Assembly: GCA_965222175.1 (NCBI GenBank)
Contig: OZ244938.1
Span: forward strand, 3,658,001-3,722,000
Direction of reading: 5' to 3'
DNA from: NORP240 sp965222175
GTDB taxonomy: Bacteria; Pseudomonadota; Gammaproteobacteria; Pseudomonadales; Pseudohongiellaceae
DNA length: 64,000 bases
Below the pieces are notes generated by a model. That model saw nothing but the letters and a program-made list of their open reading frames with translations, did not search any database and had not been told where the DNA came from. Within the stretch, counting starts at the first letter, position 1, and each line of letters begins with the position of its first letter. The position numbers and the translations under genes were made by a program. This document shows, piece after piece, positions 8,119 through 17,236 of the stretch.

Positions 8119-10257
8119 TCAATCCGGCAAACTGAAAACATAAAGTGCGTTGCCGTTGTCGGGATGTTGAATTTCCGGCGCAATAACTCGAGGCACTGTT
8201 CGCGGACTGGTACCGCCCAGGGCTGTAGTAACTCCGATATATTGTTTGCCATCAATAGCAAAAACGATTGGATGGCCCTGCACCGAAGTACCAAGGCGTT
8301 TTTCCCAGAGTACCTCACCGGTGGTGACATCGTGGGCCCGAAACCAGCGATCCAGATCTCCCACGAATACCAGGTTTCCAGCGGTTGACACCGTACCGGT
8401 ATGGTAAGATGCCCGTTGCTGGAAATTCCAGACTTCTTCCAGTGTGTCCACATTGTAAGCACCCAGCTTGCCCAGGTTGCCGTCAGATCCAGGCATTTCG
8501 AAAAAGACGCGACTGGAAGCTCCGCCACCGTTGCCTTCCACCAGGGCGACCTCTCTCGCAGAGTTCTCGAGGCAGGTCTGGCTTAAAGGTGCAACGATGG
8601 TGCCAGTGGGCTCGTGGTAGGTCATGGAATGCCAGTCCTTCCCACCAGCACTGCTGGGGCAGACCGGAATCCATTCGTTTAATTGGGCATTCTGTATATC
8701 TTCCCTGTAAGTCACCAGTCCGGTGTCTGGATCGATATTGGTGAAGGCATTTTGAAAAACAGTTTCTGTGTAACCCAGAAACTCGCCGGTGACCCGATCG
8801 TTTTTCCACAAGATGCCGTGCTTGCCGATGGACAGCACCAGTTTCTGATCGCCCCGGTCAACCAGAATCCGTTCAAACACTTCATCCAGATCCAGCGCTT
8901 CAGCCGGTACATGCTGGAAATACCAATCCAACTCACCGGTGTCTACATTCACAGCAACGGTGGAATTGGTGTAGAGGCCTACATCGTTGATCGTCATGTT
9001 CCGGCTGGGTGGCGCCCAGGGTTTCTGCTGCGCGGTACCCCAGTAGGTTAATCTCAACTCAGGATCGTAACTGCCGGTAATCCAGGTTTCGCCACCGGCG
9101 CGATAGAGATTATCCAGGCCTCCCCAGGTATCGCCACCAGGTTCACCTTCCCGTGCTATAGTGTCGAATCCCCATAACCTCTCGCCAGTGGTGGCATCAT
9201 GAGCTGTCAGATAACAGGCTTCAGGAATATACCGGCCACAACCTGCCTGTCCCTGAATGATCTTGCCATCAGCGACGATCGGGCCGCTGGAGTTGGAAAA
9301 TCCTTTGCTTCGGTCAGCAACTATGGTTTCCCAAACCATTTCTCCGGTTCGGGCGTCCAATGCCACCAGCCTTGCATCGGTGGTCGCCTGAATAATTTTG
9401 TCCTCGTAAATAGCGATATTTCGCATGTCCTGGTTATTGGCAGGTCCAGTATGATGTTCCCAGATCAACTCACCGTTCCTGGCGTCCAGTGCCTGGATGA
9501 TATTGCCTGAATTGATCAGGTAGATAATTCCATCGTAGACCAGGGGGGCAGGTTCAGAGGCGCCGTCTTTCATACTCCAGACCCATTCCAGTTGCAGATC
9601 CTGTACATTGTCAGTGTTGATTTCATCCAGCGGACTGTAACTGTGGGCAAAAAAGTTTCGGCGAATCATGGGCCAGTCGGCAGGATCCGGATTCCTCAAC
9701 ATCTCGTCAGTGATTGGTACGTAATCCTCAACCGTCCCGGAAACGACCAGGCCAGTGGGAGGTGGTGGTGGAGTGAATTGCGGGTCTGGGGCTGGCGCAC
9801 TATCTGCCACATAAGCGGCGATCAGGATATTAGAGCTCTCGGTCAATTCAGTAGACCCTCTGATCATGCCGTTGCTGGCAAGGATGTGGGCCACAATATT
9901 GTTGTAGTCTGTATCGGTAAGCGTCTGACTGCCACCGGGAGGCATATTGGTTCTGGCGCTGGCCACCAGGGAACCGGCAGTCTGATTGCCCCACCGGACC
10001 ATAAAGTCTTCTCCGGACAAAGGCAATCCAAGAGGAGTTCCCTGCAGGTCATCACCATGACAGGTCGCACAGTTAGCTGTGTAGGCCTCTGCACCGGCAT
10101 CCGACTGGGCTTCTGTGTAAGTTCGGGGACCTGTATCGACCACCACCGCGGTTTCTTCGACCTGGGATGCCTGTTCGCCACAGGACGCAAGTAGTCCCGC
10201 TGTAGATAACAATGTCAGGAATATTTTCGTCGATTTTGTCATTTTATTAGTTCTCAT
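8119..10257 (-). CDS. PQQ-dependent dehydrogenase with N-terminal cytochrome c domain, lipoprotein
   Basis: From the ATG at 10257 (11 bases after the upstream gene) the protein has 712 residues. It begins with a lipoprotein signal (LLASCGEQ, lipobox Cys26). A cytochrome c domain with heme motif CATCH (63-67) and a later Met-rich NMPPGG ligand segment follows. The remaining ~540 residues are a beta-propeller with repeated blades (LVALDARTGEMVWET, LTAHDATTGERLWGF) and the AxDxxTGxxxW signatures of quinoprotein alcohol dehydrogenases. It would oxidise an alcohol or similar substrate in the periplasm and pass electrons to its own heme. The heme domain is N-terminal, whereas classical quinohemoprotein alcohol dehydrogenases carry it at the C-terminus. 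It probably forms an operon with the CHRD gene. Confidence 0.85.
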   Translation of the reverse strand: MRTNKMTKSTKIFLTLLSTAGLLASCGEQASQVEETAVVVDTGPRTYTEAQSDAGAEAYTANCATCHGDDLQGTPLGLPLSGEDFMVRWGNQTAGSLVASARTNMPPGGSQTLTDTDYNNIVAHILASNGMIRGSTELTESSNILIAAYVADSAPAPDPQFTPPPPPTGLVVSGTVEDYVPITDEMLRNPDPADWPMIRRNFFAHSYSPLDEINTDNVQDLQLEWVWSMKDGASEPAPLVYDGIIYLINSGNIIQALDARNGELIWEHHTGPANNQDMRNIAIYEDKIIQATTDARLVALDARTGEMVWETIVADRSKGFSNSSGPIVADGKIIQGQAGCGRYIPEACYLTAHDATTGERLWGFDTIAREGEPGGDTWGGLDNLYRAGGETWITGSYDPELRLTYWGTAQQKPWAPPSRNMTINDVGLYTNSTVAVNVDTGELDWYFQHVPAEALDLDEVFERILVDRGDQKLVLSIGKHGILWKNDRVTGEFLGYTETVFQNAFTNIDPDTGLVTYREDIQNAQLNEWIPVCPSSAGGKDWHSMTYHEPTGTIVAPLSQTCLENSAREVALVEGNGGGASSRVFFEMPGSDGNLGKLGAYNVDTLEEVWNFQQRASYHTGTVSTAGNLVFVGDLDRWFRAHDVTTGEVLWEKRLGTSVQGHPIVFAIDGKQYIGVTTALGGTSPRTVPRVIAPEIQHPDNGNALYVFSLPD

Positions 10258-10267
10258 AATTTCGACC

Positions 10268-10705
10268 CTAAGATTCTCTAAAGAATAACCAACCGCGCAA
10301 CTCTCCGCCCGGGTTATTTTCACTGTGAATGACTATGTACAGCTCATTGTTCCGCAAGGCTTCCACCTGCTCCGCCGTTAACTCCAGCTCCCCCGTGACC
10401 TCGCCACTGGCTGATGTTTCAGGTTCAAGCGCGCCGATTGGTGGTCCGTTCATGGCCGGGGGCGCACTGTGGACATGGGCCGCCGTCGCGGCTGAGCTCA
10501 TCCCCTGAAAGTTTCCGCTTACAGTGAGAGTAGCGCCGTTCAGGGTGGCAAAGACCTTACCGACACCGGTAATGTCGCGATAAGTCTGGGGTGATACAGG
10601 AACTTCCGATAATCTCGCCCGATAAGTGGTTGGCTGGGCAAATGCCAGAGAATTCATTGGATACATCGTAATCAGAAGGGCGGCAAACTTATTAATCAAT
10701 TTCAT
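10268..10705 (-). CDS. CHRD domain secreted protein
   Basis: Starting at the ATG of MKLINKFAALL, the protein has 145 residues with a signal peptide ending near AFAQ. The rest is a CHRD domain (chordin-like, found in many bacterial secreted proteins): RARLSEVPVSP at the start, the central AAHVHSAPPAMNGPP, and the end YIVIHSENNPGGELRGWL. The function of CHRD domains in bacteria is poorly known, and the His residues could bind metal. It lies 10 bp upstream of the PQQ dehydrogenase gene on the same strand, so the two are probably co-transcribed and may work together in the periplasm. Confidence 0.8.
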   Translation of the reverse strand: MKLINKFAALLITMYPMNSLAFAQPTTYRARLSEVPVSPQTYRDITGVGKVFATLNGATLTVSGNFQGMSSAATAAHVHSAPPAMNGPPIGALEPETSASGEVTGELELTAEQVEALRNNELYIVIHSENNPGGELRGWLFFRES

Positions 10706-10837
10706 TGTTTTTCTCAGTTCTTTTTGATTTAAGTTCAATATGAAGTCAGGCGTTTGTTGTTGGGTGCGGTTAGTTCCGTATACCGAGCATCTGCCTTCGA
10801 ACCAAACGCTCTCTTTGACATAAACAGGCCGCGATTC

Positions 10838-10875
10838 CCACCAAGAGTCGAACTCGGGACCTGCTGATTACAAGT
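10838..10875 (-). repeat. 38-bp copy of the tRNA-Thr 3' half (candidate attachment site)
   Basis: This segment is identical over 38 bp, in the same orientation, to positions 16761-16798 of the tRNA-Thr gene (T arm, variable loop and anticodon region). The acceptor-stem end is not preserved. Together with the intact tRNA it brackets about 5.9 kb of mixed, partly broken genes. That is the pattern left when an integrative element inserts into a tRNA 3' end. The region 10706-11116 around it has no gene that I can see. Confidence 0.65.
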
Positions 10876-11116
10876 TCGAAATTTAGCATCCTCATAGCTA
10901 AACATGGCGAATCTAACTCATTGTATTCCAGAGTAATTCCTATACATGCTTACCCATGGTGGTGCATGCTAGGCGCGATATTTCTGAGCCTAAGGCGAAA
11001 CTAATTTCACGAGAGTTAGCTCACTAACCCCACCCACTGAAAACGCTTACGCATAACGAAACAATTCGGCTGCTGTACTAGACTGGTCTTAACACCGCAT
11101 CGAAAAGGACTTCGAT

Positions 11117-11595
11117 TTGCTGTTGCCAGCACCCTTGCCTGGTGCGCAGCTGGCACCCGAACAACCGCCACGCTACCAGCGCCATCAGCCTGAGACCACC
11201 TTACTCTACAAGATTGTAGAACAATACTACCCGCTCTTTCTCGCCCACCTGGAATCCGAAGGCCGCAGCCTGCCCGATTACGTGCAACAGGAGTTCACGG
11301 ATTACCTTAAGTGCGGCTGCTTGGAACACGGATTCTTGAGAGTCCGCTGCGAGAGCTGCCACCACGAGAAGTTGGTGGCCTTCTCCTGTAAGCGTCGCGG
11401 TTTCTGCCCTAGCTGCGGAGCACGACGCATGGTGGAGAGTGCCGCCTTGCTGGTAGACGAAGTGCTGCCGGCCAGACCCATCCGTCAGTGGGTGCTGAGC
11501 GTTCCGTTTCCGCTGCGCTTTCTGTTTGCCGCCTACCCGGAGCTGATGGGGCGGGTATTGGGCATCGTGACCCGAGCAATTTCCACCCACCTATT
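11117..11595 (+). mobile_element. IS91-type transposase, N-terminal fragment
   Basis: The first ~160 codons encode the N-terminal part of an IS91-like (Y2) transposase. The zinc-binding region has CGCLEHGFLRVRCESCHHEK and CKRRGFCPSCGARRM, followed by the family segment LVDEVLPARPIRQWVLSVPFPLRF. The similarity stops near HLLRD, at about 11595, before the catalytic Tyr region. The frame then runs on into an amidohydrolase. The upstream stretch (about 11040-11116) may hold the element's terminus. The following portion of a related transposase is found at 50730-50880. Confidence 0.75.
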
Positions 11596-12470
11596 GCGCG
11601 ATGAGCAGCGAAGCAGCAGCCTGGAACGTGCGAGATTGTTTGTAGCCGGCAATGTCATCGGTGGCGCCACGCCGCAACAGGCGCGGGCCAACGTGAATCA
11701 TGCGGACGACCTTGGCGCCAATATCATAAAGACCAGGGTGGACGATAATCTGGGTCGGACTCCGAAAGCTGATCCAGCGATACTCCGGGCTGTCATAGAC
11801 CAGGCCCACTTACGTCGATTACCAGTCGCCGTGCATCTGTACTACCTTTAGGATGCCAAAGCGGTTGTTGATGCCGGCGGCGATATTATCGCACATAGCA
11901 TTCGCTACCTTCCGGCCGATCAGGAAGTGATCGACAAACTGCTGGCTGCCAACGTCTGTTATATACCTACGTTGACCAGAGAGATTTCAACTTTCATCTA
12001 CGAAAGCGAACCGGAGTTTTTTTTCCGATCCCTTTTTCCTGGAGGAGGTCGATCCCGAGGTAGTCAGGGAATTGACAACTCCCGAATGGCAGGCCCGCAT
12101 GCGGAACAGTACCTCAGCACAGCAGTATAAGATTGCCCTGGAAACCGCTATGGGCAACATCGGCATTCTTAATCGGGGCGGGGTCAGGATCGCCATGGGT
12201 ACCGATACCGGCCCACCCGCACGCTTCCAGGGCTATTTCGAACATATGGAGTTGTGGCTGATGGTGAAATCTGGCATGAGCCCATCGGAGGCAATTCACG
12301 CGGCCACCGGACAGGCTTCTGAGTGCATGAACCTGGGTGACGTCGGCACACTGGTGCCCGGCAACTGGGCCGATCTGATTGTCCTCGGAGCAAGCCCACT
12401 GGTCGATATCGACAACACACGAACAATTGAAGGTGTGTGGATTGCCGGAAACCGGGTCCCTGGCAGGTAA
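11596..12470 (+). pseudogene. Amidohydrolase (imidazolonepropionase-like), truncated and frameshifted
   Basis: The C-terminal two thirds of a metal-dependent amidohydrolase remain. The preserved text begins ARLFVAGNVIGGATP, continues through VVDAGGDIIAHS and ends with GTDTGPPARF, NLGDVGTLVPGNWADLIVL and IEGVWIAGNRV, the typical end of prolidase-like amidohydrolases. Three lesions are seen. The 5' end is replaced by an IS91-type fragment that happens to be in frame. There is a TAG stop at 11849-11851 and a frame change at a T8 run (12017-12024). The gene is dead. The ancestral protein, probably secreted, would have hydrolysed a cyclic amide or dipeptide. Confidence 0.8.
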
Positions 12471-12495
12471 TTACAACAGATCGTTGTTACCTCAA

Positions 12496-14820
12496 TTATT
12501 CTCCATCTACCAGATACAATATAGCCGGCAATAGCAGCAGGTCACCGATTAATGCAAGAAGCATAATGAGCGAAGCAATCATTCCAACATGAATAACTGT
12601 TGTAAACGAAGCCAGGTAGAAAACACTGAAACCGGCTGTTAGTATAATCGAGCTGAATATAACAGCTCTACCGGAGTCCCGCATCGCTTTGGCTATAGCC
12701 TCTTGCGTAGATGAGGATGATGACTTCGCTGCCACGTATCGATTGATCACGTGGACGGAATCATCAACTGCAATTCCCATGGTCATGGCAGCTATCAGCA
12801 TGGTATTCAAATTCAGATTGACACCAAGCAGTCCGGCAATTCCACCAGCAAGAAGTATCGGCAACACACTGGCAGCGATGGCCATGACCCCATACTTGAT
12901 TGATCGGAAGAAAAGCAGAAACAGGGCACTGATTACAAGCAGTGCGGTACCGAATGAACGAATCATGCCTTCAGTTGCGTAGAAATCACGTGTAACAGCG
13001 AGTGTCAAGCCACCTGAAATCAATGGATTCAGTTCCGAATAATTGTTTTGCAGGTGGCTCGTAACTGCTTGAAATTCCTCACGCGACTCTGACGCCGTCA
13101 TACTTACTACAGGAACGCTCAGCCTGAGAAATCGATTGTCGAAATCCTTGATGGAATCAATTTCATCGGTATTTGTTGAAGTTGTATACAGGAGCAGAAA
13201 CTGTGCGACCTGATCCCTGGTATCAGGAATCCGGTAGTAGGCCGGGTCATCGTTATGCAACGCCTGATTGATCTGTTTCAGGTAGTCAACTAACGAAACA
13301 ACCTTTCCGGTAGTACTACGGCCAATCAACCAATTTTGAAGGGATTCAACTTTTTCCAGAAACTCCGGATCCTTTATTCCTTCGCGCTCTCCGGAATCAA
13401 GAACGATTTCAACCGCGCCCGCACCTCGAAACACTCTGTCCAGGTACTCAATATCCTGTCTGACCGGGTTGTCCGGCTTCAGCTGATTGAGAAAATTGGT
13501 GTCGATCTGAATTTGCGGCAAGGCAAAGATAGCGAACAGCAGACTCATAAAACCACACAACAGTATCTTGTTGCGATGCCGGAACGTAAAACCGGGAAGA
13601 GAGTTGGTCAGCCTGGTCATCAACCCCGCCGAGATCACATCAACCGCCCTGCCTCTGGCCGGAGGGGCATAGCTTAACAATGCTGGCAACGTGCTCATTG
13701 TCAACAGAAAAAGGATAAGCGGACCGGCTGCCCCCAGAAAAGCAAACTCCTTTATCGGCGCGATTCGAATTACCGACAGAGCAAGAAATCCAGCAGAGGT
13801 GGTTGTGGCGGTAATTATTGCTGGCCTCCAGAGTCGCCTGATTGACTCCGCGGCTGCCGAAAGTCTGTCCCGGTTTTCATACTGTGAAAGATGAAAATGC
13901 ACCAGCACATGCACGGTCATCCCTACACCGATTATCACCATGGTTGGCAGCAGAATCTGATCGACAATAGAATGAGGAAAGCCAAGGTAACTCTGAAGTT
14001 CATTAACCGCCAATACGCCGCCTCCGATTACCAAACCAGGGACCACAACAGCCACCGGATCACGGAAACTCAAATACAGCATAAGCAACATCAGCATCCC
14101 CATAACCGGGAGTAGCACAGCGAGATCCTGCCGATTTATCGTTTCGATACGCTCATTGATCAGAGGCATACCGGATAAGTGAATCGCTAACCCGTCTTCC
14201 CCAAGATAAACCTGCTCGATGAAGTCAGTCAGTTCGCGGCTTAATATCACTTTGTGTTCAGCGGTGTCACTTCGATATTCAACCCTCGCTGAAATTCTGG
14301 TGTGGCGCAGATCCTCGCTGACCAGAGCGCCTGCGGCGAGGTCCTCTGATCGGACTATAGCTCTGATTTCTTCAAGTCGAGCAGTGTCTCCTGACTCTAT
14401 CAACCCCATTACATCGTCAATCAGAAGCTGCGTGCTCAGCGTGTCGCCGGCAGATCGGATGTGCTGAAAAGACAATATTGAGCTTACTTGTGAAACAAAC
14501 CGATGTGAGTCGAGAAAACTGGTGATCTTTTCAATGACCCGCAGCGCCTCTGGCTCAAAAATGTCGCCGTCCGGTTTGGATTGCTCAACAGCGACGGTAA
14601 TGTATTCCTGGTCACCGAACAGCTCAAGCAGCTGTTGATAATCTTCCAGAGCCGGGTCGTCAAGCAGGAAAAAGCGCTCTCGTGTATTATCATAGGGAAC
14701 AGCTGGCCCGGTAAATGCAAACAGGCAGATCAGCAACAGGGTAGCGACAACTATCAGTCTACGCCATGTAGCTACAAATCCCGCCCATGAATTTACGAAG
14801 GTCGCCAATCTGATCGACAA
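12496..14820 (-). CDS. RND/MMPL-family exporter
   Basis: 774 residues with the RND layout: a first membrane helix (about 20-40), a large periplasmic loop (about 45-225), five to six helices (about 230-400), then the same plan repeated (helix ~420, loop ~440-620, final helix cluster to the end). Conserved features include IGVGMTVHVLVHFHLS and, in the second half, MTMGIAVDDSVHVINRY, whose paired Asp residues serve proton coupling in this family. It resembles the MMPL/hydrophobe-exporter branch rather than AcrB. No adaptor or outer membrane partner is adjacent. The start codon appears to be TTG with GGA about 9 bases upstream. It is the only clearly intact gene in the tRNA-flanked island. Confidence 0.85.
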   Translation of the reverse strand: MSIRLATFVNSWAGFVATWRRLIVVATLLLICLFAFTGPAVPYDNTRERFFLLDDPALEDYQQLLELFGDQEYITVAVEQSKPDGDIFEPEALRVIEKITSFLDSHRFVSQVSSILSFQHIRSAGDTLSTQLLIDDVMGLIESGDTARLEEIRAIVRSEDLAAGALVSEDLRHTRISARVEYRSDTAEHKVILSRELTDFIEQVYLGEDGLAIHLSGMPLINERIETINRQDLAVLLPVMGMLMLLMLYLSFRDPVAVVVPGLVIGGGVLAVNELQSYLGFPHSIVDQILLPTMVIIGVGMTVHVLVHFHLSQYENRDRLSAAAESIRRLWRPAIITATTTSAGFLALSVIRIAPIKEFAFLGAAGPLILFLLTMSTLPALLSYAPPARGRAVDVISAGLMTRLTNSLPGFTFRHRNKILLCGFMSLLFAIFALPQIQIDTNFLNQLKPDNPVRQDIEYLDRVFRGAGAVEIVLDSGEREGIKDPEFLEKVESLQNWLIGRSTTGKVVSLVDYLKQINQALHNDDPAYYRIPDTRDQVAQFLLLYTTSTNTDEIDSIKDFDNRFLRLSVPVVSMTASESREEFQAVTSHLQNNYSELNPLISGGLTLAVTRDFYATEGMIRSFGTALLVISALFLLFFRSIKYGVMAIAASVLPILLAGGIAGLLGVNLNLNTMLIAAMTMGIAVDDSVHVINRYVAAKSSSSSTQEAIAKAMRDSGRAVIFSSIILTAGFSVFYLASFTTVIHVGMIASLIMLLALIGDLLLLPAILYLVDGE

Positions 14821-14958
14821 GGCTATTAATCCAGAGTTAATTACAGACAGGATTCAGGCTGACAACCCAGATAAAGTGCTATTGCTACTTCTATTAGCCA
14901 TCAATCAGTAGCCACCAACCTGATTTGCACCTGAAAGAGGTTGTCCAGGAGGCCTGGT

Positions 14959-15673
14959 CTATTCGTGGACGCTGTCTCTGCCCAGAAAATGCCTGACGTA
15001 TTTTGTATTCACATTGGCCAGATCCACCAATACCAGTTTATCGGCACAACTGAAATCGGCATCGTAACAGGGCTCACCACATGCCTTGGCTCCCAGCCTG
15101 AAGTAAGCTTCTAACAATGGCGGTAGAGGAGCGCTGACGATATCTTCCGCGCCTGCGGGTAATGGCGGGAGCGGCCTTCTTGGAGTGACTTTCCAGCGTT
15201 CTTCAGACATGCGCTCCTGCCGTACCCGGTTCATGATCGCCTGTGCGAGCAATCCGCCATCACCCATTTCGATACTCGCACAACCAAAAAAGTAATCGAT
15301 TTTGTACTGGGTAACAAAACTGGATAATCCCGACCACAAAACGGTGATAGCTGCTCCCTGCCTGAAATCTGGATCGACACAGGTGCGTCCCACTTCCCCC
15401 GGCGTCTTGAGCCGAATCGCTCAACAACAATCGGGTTGAGGCAATAACGGCACCAGTCCGGGCATCCTTGACAAGAAGGTGATAACAGAATCTATCCAGA
15501 TCGTCACAGTCCAGACCATCTTCCATGCTCTTGAGAGAGGCACCCAATTCCCGAGCAAACACTTAATAGCGAAGGGCCTGGGAAGCGCGAACATCCTCAG
15601 CGCAGGTAGCCAGCTGGACATACATCCTGAGGTTACTGCGTCGTGCTGCGGCCGGTGAATTCATAAGCATCAT
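14959..15673 (-). pseudogene. OlsB-like GNAT acyltransferase, broken
   Basis: Fragments in two frames match the hemolysin/OlsB-type GNAT family (ornithine lipid N-acyltransferase and relatives). They include LDRFCYHLLVKDARTGAVIAS with TRLLLSD, then MGRTCVDPDFRQGAAITVLWSG and FGCASIEMGDGG. The likely start is an ATG near 15673. An in-frame TAA follows RASQALRY, where the family has Tyr-x-Val-Phe (Q to stop). A deletion with frame change at about 15393-15425 removes the segment expected before GRTCVDP. Two lesions in one short gene show it is not functional. Confidence 0.75.
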
Positions 15674-15804
15674 GGTAGTGGAACTTCACTATTAATTTTG
15701 ACCCACAGGCCTTTGTACTCTATTGTCATTATCGGTAAGCGCCGGATATGGTAGAAAATGGTAATAGCAACGAAAGGGATGTGGCAAGTATACTGACACT
15801 TCAC

Positions 15805-16640
15805 TCACGACGAAAGGCCGACACAGTCATAGACCTCCCCGAGATAACGTTTCAGTGATTCACCTTGATAGCTGCAGGTCTGCTCAGTCAATTCCGACCT
15901 TGAGCCCGGATCAAATCCGTTGACAATCCCGTCGATTAACGAACTGTTCAAATGACCTACCTTGTCAAACAGTGGACAAGACTCCCTAGAGCAACCGCAT
16001 TGGGCTGACCCTTGCCAGCGTCAATCCCGGTGTGTCGAACATCAGAATCAGTTTTTCAAGAAGCGTAAAATACAGAGAAAAACTGCTCTTATCGGCTATC
16101 AGCAGGTCCACATCTCTCGCCAGGCTGAAAATCGATGTCCCCGACGGTGGAATCACGATGACACCATTCTCATGGCAACTTTCAATACTCTCAGCCATGT
16201 TCATCTGCTGGACGGGAGATTCTAAATAGCAATTCGGATGCAGGGACAGAAGAACATTGAAACTGTTTGCCAATAGACCAACCTGATTCAATAGCTCAAC
16301 CCCTTGCAGACCAAGCAGTGAGTCTTCTCCCCAGGTAGAGGTAACCAGGATTGTTTTTCTGGCTTGATCGATTTTCGATATCACCTGGTTTCGAAACTCA
16401 TCTTCCACAGGGTCTAAAATTCAGTCTGCAAGCAGATTGCCCACGCTTTTCAATCTGTCTGCTGCGAATGGAAAATCCATAGCAATCTGATAGCGAGTGT
16501 AATCACTCGATACGAACAGCTTGTCACAAACAAATTCGTCATCGAAAACGCGGGTTCCGAAAATTCATAAACCTGGTTATTCTTGATCACACAGGTAACG
16601 ATACCGTGATTCACATAAGCCTTTGGCAATCGGCTCTGGA
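15805..16640 (-). pseudogene. CDP-glycerol glycerophosphotransferase-like gene, heavily decayed
   Basis: Pieces in several minus-strand frames can be joined into one protein. NHGIVTCVIKNNQVYEF is followed by a frame change, then FVSSDYTRYQIAMDF and LKSVGNLLAD. A TGA stop comes next, then 140 intact codons (about 15986-16408) with TILVTSTWGEDSLLG and VDLLIADKSSFSLYFTLLEK. A TAG stop and frame change follow, then CPLFDKVGHLNSSLIDGIV and a final TGA at 15805. The TSTWG and (I/L)ADxSS motifs resemble TagB/TagF-type glycerophosphotransferases that act on surface polymers. The assignment is by motif only. Confidence 0.5.
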
Positions 16641-16752
16641 GTAGGGGGCATGATCGGGTATGAGGTAGAGCCGTAAGTCCGTAGGAAACTCAGAAGTCAG
16701 AGAAGAACATTGTGGTTTCTGTCTTTTGTCATCTGACCTCTGTCATCTGAAT

Positions 16753-16830
16753 TGGTGCCGCCACCAAGAGTCGAACTCGGGACCTGCTGATTACAAGTCA
16801 GCTGCTCTACCACGGCTGAGCTATAGCGGC
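16753..16830 (-). tRNA. tRNA-Thr (anticodon TGT), CCA encoded
   Basis: A complete cloverleaf can be folded. The 7-bp acceptor stem is GCCGCTA / TGGCGGC, the D stem is GCTC/GAGC, and the anticodon stem is GCTGA/TCAGC with loop CTTGTAA (anticodon TGT). The T stem is CCGAG/CTTGG with loop TTCGACT. Discriminator A is followed by an encoded CCA. A 38-bp copy of its 3' half lies at 10838-10875. Confidence 0.93.
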
Positions 16831-17037
16831 ACTGTTGAAACCTTTATGCAGCAGGAGCGTTTCGAATCTCCCTGCCGACGCTGACCGGAGTCAGCTGCTA
16901 CTCTCAACCCTTGCGGCTGAGCACTAGCGGCACTGTTGAAACCTTTATGCAACAGGAGCGTTTCGAGTCTCCCTGCCGACGCTGACCGAGATCAGCTGCT
17001 ACTCTTTCATTGCCCACCATTGCGGCGGAGCCTTGAC
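16828..17037 (-). repeat. Tandem 101-bp repeat with two degenerate tRNA copies
   Basis: Two near-identical units start at 16828 and 16929 (both GGCACTGTTGAAACCTTTAT...), a period of 101 bp, and a third start is hinted at 17038. Read on the minus strand, each unit holds a tRNA-like block. It has a GCCGCTA-like acceptor start in the first copy, an anticodon-type stem GCTGA/TCAGC, and a T loop TTCGAAA or CTCGAAA in a GGGAG/CTCC stem. Neither has a matching acceptor 3' strand, so I regard them as decayed tRNA copies rather than functional genes. Confidence 0.6.
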
Positions 17038-17236
17038 GGCGCTGTCATTCTACCCTGAGGGTGTCGACATTCCAATCAGGGCGCGCATGGTACACAAGGC
17101 CTGGCAAACAAGTCAATACTGCCATAATCCACCGCTGTACCCACGGGGATTCATTGATCAGCCATGCCGAATACGATAGGTTATGGCGTTTGCAGCCCAA
17201 TCCGATAAGGCTCACCCGGTGAGCCAGGAAAACCCT

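Noticed and set aside
9592..10194. 200-codon plus-strand open frame opposite the PQQ dehydrogenase
   Set aside because: A shadow of the dehydrogenase gene, with no start signals and no family resemblance.
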